Part shown: positions 60,970-64,000 of the stretch, piece by piece | How the letters are laid out: every line of letters begins with the position of its first letter | Numbering within the stretch: position 1 is the stretch's first letter | Source of the DNA: Crotophaga sulcirostris | Lineage: Eukaryota > Chordata > Aves > Cuculiformes > Crotophagidae | Assembly: GCA_013397455.1 (NCBI GenBank) | Contig: VYZB01000035.1 | Location: 3,037,283 to 3,101,282 of the forward strand | Direction of reading: 5' to 3' | Length of the DNA stretch: 64,000 nucleotides | The notes under the pieces: generated by a model | Databases searched by the model: none | Told to the model about the DNA's origin: nothing | Seen by the model: the letters and a program-made list of their open reading frames with translations, nothing else | Translations under genes and position numbers: made by a program

Positions 60970-62015
60970 ATGGGTTGGAAGGGACCTTAAAGATCATCTA
61001 ATTCCAACCCTCTTGCCGTGGGCAGGGACACCTTCCACTAGATGAGGTTGTTCAAAGCCCCATCCAACCTGGCCTTGAACATCTCCAGGGATGGGGCAGC
61101 CACAACTTCTCTGGGCAGCCTGTTCCAGTGCCTCACTACCCTCAAAGTAAAAGCAATTCTTCCTCATATCTAATCTAAATCTACCCCCTTTCAGCTTCAA
61201 ACCGTTACCCCTTGTCCTATTACTATGCTCCCTGATAAAGAGCCCCCACCCATATTTTTTCATAGGCCCCCTTTAAGTCCTGAAAGGCTGCTCTGAGGTC
61301 TTCTGGAGCCTTCTGTTCTCTAGGCTAAACAAGCCCAAGTCTCTCAGTCTGTCCTCATGTGGGAGGTGCTCCAGCCCTCTGATCATCTTCGTGACCCTCC
61401 TCTGGACTCACTCTAACACAGGGGTGTCAAGCTCACGGTTCCCGCCGTTCTCCTGCCCCTGCAGCGTAACGGGCGTCACACCCTGCACATGTGCCTAGCG
61501 CTGGCAGGAGCGCAGGGACAAGGAGCTCGGTGCTGCCAATGGGTACAAACAAGGTACTGGGACGAATAAAACAAGGTGGAGGGATGGATTCGGCCCACGG
61601 GCTGTGAGTTTGACACCCTTGCTCTGACAGATGCATGTCCTTTCTGTGCTGAGGACTTCAGAACTGAACATAGTACTCCAGATGATGTCTCACGAGAGCA
61701 GAGTAGTGGGGGAGAGCCACCTCCCTCGAACTGTTGGTCACACTTCTTTTGATGCAGCTCAGATATGGTTGGTTTTGTAGGTTGCAAGTGCACACTGCTG
61801 ACTCATGTTGAGATTCTCATTCACCAGCACCCCTGAGTTCTTCTCTTCAGGGCTCAATTCATTCTCCACCCAGCCTATATTTGTGCTTGAGATTGCCCTG
61901 ACCCATGTGCGGGACCTTCTACTTGTTTTACTTCATGAGATTCGCAAAGGCCCAGTTCTCAAGCCTGTCAAGGTCCCTCTGGATGGCAATCAGGACTTTT
62001 TAGCTCCGAACAGCA
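60970..62015 (-). mobile_element. CR1 LINE fragment (reverse), split by a hAT insertion
   Basis: A reverse CR1 copy of a different subfamily from its neighbour. It starts at GGGTTGGAAGGGACCTTAAAG, has the TCTCCAGGGATGGGGCAGCCAC segment (61082 on), and continues to CTCCTCTGGACTCACTCTAACA at 61418. It resumes after the inserted element at ATGCATGTCCTTTCTGTGC (61630) and goes on to about 62015 (CAAGCCTGTCAAGGTCCCTC). The two halves are collinear parts of one CR1, so the insertion came later. The reading frame is decayed throughout. Confidence 0.9.
61419..61621. mobile_element. hAT-type non-autonomous DNA transposon (203 bp) with 8-bp target duplication
   Basis: Terminal inverted repeats: the left end is CAGGGGTGTCAAGCTCACGG and the right end, read inward, is CAAGGGTGTCAAACTCACAG, 17 of 20 matching. 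The flanks are CTCTAACA (61411-61418) and CTCTGACA (61622-61629), an 8-bp target duplication with one difference. The 8-bp duplication and CAGGG-type ends are the hallmarks of the hAT superfamily (Charlie-like). The inside is GC-rich, about 160 bases, and codes for no transposase, so it needed enzyme from elsewhere. It interrupts an older CR1 copy. Confidence 0.88.
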
Positions 62016-62835
62016 TCTCTTTCTTACCTTTTCCATGAGCCAGCAGAGTAAACAAGTATTTGTCATTATCCTGTGGCTGACATTGGTCTTCAAGAGTTGG
62101 CACTGGGTGGATGTAATCTGCTTATGTCAGGAGTGAGATAAAGGTTCTTAAAAACTGAGCTGTAATAAGACCACATATGCTGTCAAAAGGAAAGGATAGG
62201 AATAAAGATGTTCTGAATAACATATGCCTGTTGCAGCCTGAACAAACCTAAATCTGTAAATCCCTCCCCAAAACACATGTTGAGTTCCAATCTCCCTTGC
62301 TTTGTCTTTGTTCTTACTGCCTCTGCTCTTTTTAAAGCAAAATGTTTCTGTGGTAACTCTTTCAGTAAAGTACAAGAACCTGATGTGAGGCATACGGATA
62401 TTCAATGACGAATCAGGGGTGCAAATGGTGGACAGCATTCCTTGTGAGGGAATGGAAACGGATAAATGTAGCCTGCACTGCAGCAAATCAGAACAGGATT
62501 GGATTAATCAGGACAGTGTGTATTAGGAGAAGGCCAGGGCAAGCCCAATTCAATTGAATTTCAGCATGTCACAGCTCTAACCCAGAGTGTCTGTAATTAA
62601 ATTCAAAAATCAATATTAATGCTCAGCTGGGTCACACAGCTCAAATCAGAAGATAATCAGGAAGTGCTGGAAAATTGAAGGTTTCATAGAAATATTCTGT
62701 TGGCTGTACTGCACTTCATCAATGTTCTTCAATGATGCTTTTTCAGTACAAGTACTACACTGGTGTAACACAATTAGGACTGCATGACACTCACCGAGGA
62801 CAAGTGTCACTATGCTTATTCATAAGTATAACTAA
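62016..62835. other. Unique sequence
   Basis: No recognised repeat or exon between the CR1 copy and the microsatellite. Confidence 0.45.
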
Positions 62836-62885
62836 TAGAATAGAATAGAATAGAATAGAATAGAATAGAATAGAATAGAATAGAA
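62836..62885 (+). repeat. (TAGAA)10 pentanucleotide microsatellite
   Basis: Ten uninterrupted TAGAA units, followed by a single variant unit TAGGA. Perfect units suggest it is length-polymorphic. Confidence 0.97.
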
Positions 62886-62890
62886 TAGGA

Positions 62891-64000
62891 GTAGGGTGCT
62901 GCCTCATGCATTGATTGCAAGTTTCCAAGTTAGAAAATGATGAAAAGATGGCACATTGATACCTCAACTTTTGACCACCTCTCAGCTTGCAGCACTTGAG
63001 ACTTTTAGAGTGGCATGAATGTCTGAGCAGCTCTGGAAGTTTAGGTGACAGCTTTAGGTCCTGCTTTAGGAATTGCATGATCTATATCATACCTTGAGTG
63101 GAAAGAAAAATAGAGTCTCTTTACATAGCTGATCCTCTGTGAACAGGATCATGTGAGATGATATTCATGGCACCAAGGGATGATGATGTCATTAACACTA
63201 GCATTCTTTACTGACATTTCTGTAATGATTTTAGTATAAGTGAGAATATTTCCTCAAGAAAGGTTCTGCATGTAGACTGGATGCCAGGAAGTCTTGTCTG
63301 GTAAGACCTATGAGCTGGAGAAGCAGTAATTCCTAATTTAGGGATTATTTAGGAATCTGTCCCACTGGTCCCAAAGCAGGCTGATTCATTATGTCACAAT
63401 CCACTAAGGTTCTGCTCTGGCTCCATATAATGTACACACACAAGCTTCCTGTAAAATGGGTTATTTTTTGTTTCTCAGATGTGGAGTTTTTATGCTAGAT
63501 TTGTGGATCTACATATGGATTATGAACTGAAAAGTCAGGAAAAGAGTGCACAGCTGTGTTTCTGTTTGCTGATTTAAGTCAGCTTAAATAAAGCAGACAA
63601 ATATCAAACACTAAGATCCTAATATTGTGTCTATGCTTTCAACATGTCTGGCAGCGATGAGCTGATTGCTGTGCCCCTTTTATGGCAAAAGCATGTAGTA
63701 ACAGCCCTTGGGAAACCATCAGGTTCAGTATTGTCACTGACTGTCCCTGTAGGTATGTGGAAGGCTCCTTCTGTGTAAGTGGCACAGAAAGGCTACCACG
63801 TGTTATTGGTAAGCAAGTAATAGAGGCCCACTATACAAGTATCTCTCTATGACTTGGAAAATGTGGCTAGAAACCCAATATGAAATGCTGGGCATATTGA
63901 ATTCACAATCTGCAGCTGACCAGAAGTCCTTCAAATATCCTGAATAAAACATTACAACAAATAAAAATTTTCGAGCAAGAACAACAAAAACAAAATACCC
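62891..64000. other. Unique sequence to the window end
   Basis: No named repeat. A 44-codon open frame starting MSGSDELIAVPLLW at 63644 is too short and unsupported to call. Confidence 0.45.

Noticed and set aside
63644..63778. 44-codon frame starting MSGSDELIAVPLLW
   Set aside because: Too short, no known match, no supporting signals.
1..64000. tRNA genes, rRNA, CRISPR arrays, bacterial-type operons
   Set aside because: None of the required patterns was seen; the sequence is vertebrate nuclear DNA.

Overview
The window looks like a bird nuclear chromosome. The main evidence is at least nine separate pieces of CR1-type LINE, recognisable by reverse-transcriptase words such as FADDTKLGG and [12 protein letters not shown] and by 3' ends carrying the 'CCTTCCAACC' block followed by short tail repeats. 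An avian-type retroviral LTR and a single CpG island in an AT-rich, gene-poor background agree with this. The species and locus cannot be named from the sequence alone. The many CR1 copies with a GTGATACTGTGA tail are compatible with several non-passerine lineages, but this is not diagnostic. No complete protein-coding gene is visible, and there are no convincing tRNA, rRNA or CRISPR features.

Layout. 1-1.6 kb: a CR1 copy with a second CR1 3' end directly behind it. 1.6-22 kb: mostly unique AT-rich DNA, with a GC-rich LTR-like island (about 5.7-6.6 kb), one reverse CR1 fragment (11.9 kb) and a short CR1 tail (22.0 kb). 22.4-24.1 kb: a CpG island broken by an assembly gap of N (22668-23544). 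Just after the gap is a strong splice donor (CAG|GTAAGC), so this is probably the promoter and untranslated first exon of a plus-strand gene whose first intron runs into the rest of the window. 24.1-53 kb: presumed intron with a near-perfect 42-bp inverted repeat (24986-25079), a short CR1 tail, a solo-LTR-like element (37.5-37.9 kb), a reverse CR1 (39.0-39.9 kb), an LTR-like island (45.0-46.1 kb), a CR1 3' end (48.2 kb) and a few short open segments behind good splice acceptors. The best of these is at 47305, with protein-like composition. 53.7-62 kb: a CR1-rich stretch. It holds the longest copy (about 2.5 kb, with endonuclease, reverse transcriptase and 3' tail, but frameshifted) and two reverse copies. 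The second reverse copy is split by a 203-bp hAT-type non-autonomous DNA transposon with an 8-bp target duplication. 62-64 kb: unique sequence with a (TAGAA)10 microsatellite.

How the parts relate. The only likely functional unit is the CpG-island promoter and its spliced first exon. The exon candidates downstream are inferences from splice-site appearance plus open frame and have not been joined into a transcript. Everything else with coding similarity is decayed retrotransposon. I see no evidence for a new defence, biosynthetic or mobile system. The most unusual local structures are the long inverted repeat at 25.0 kb and the hAT insertion at 61.4 kb.
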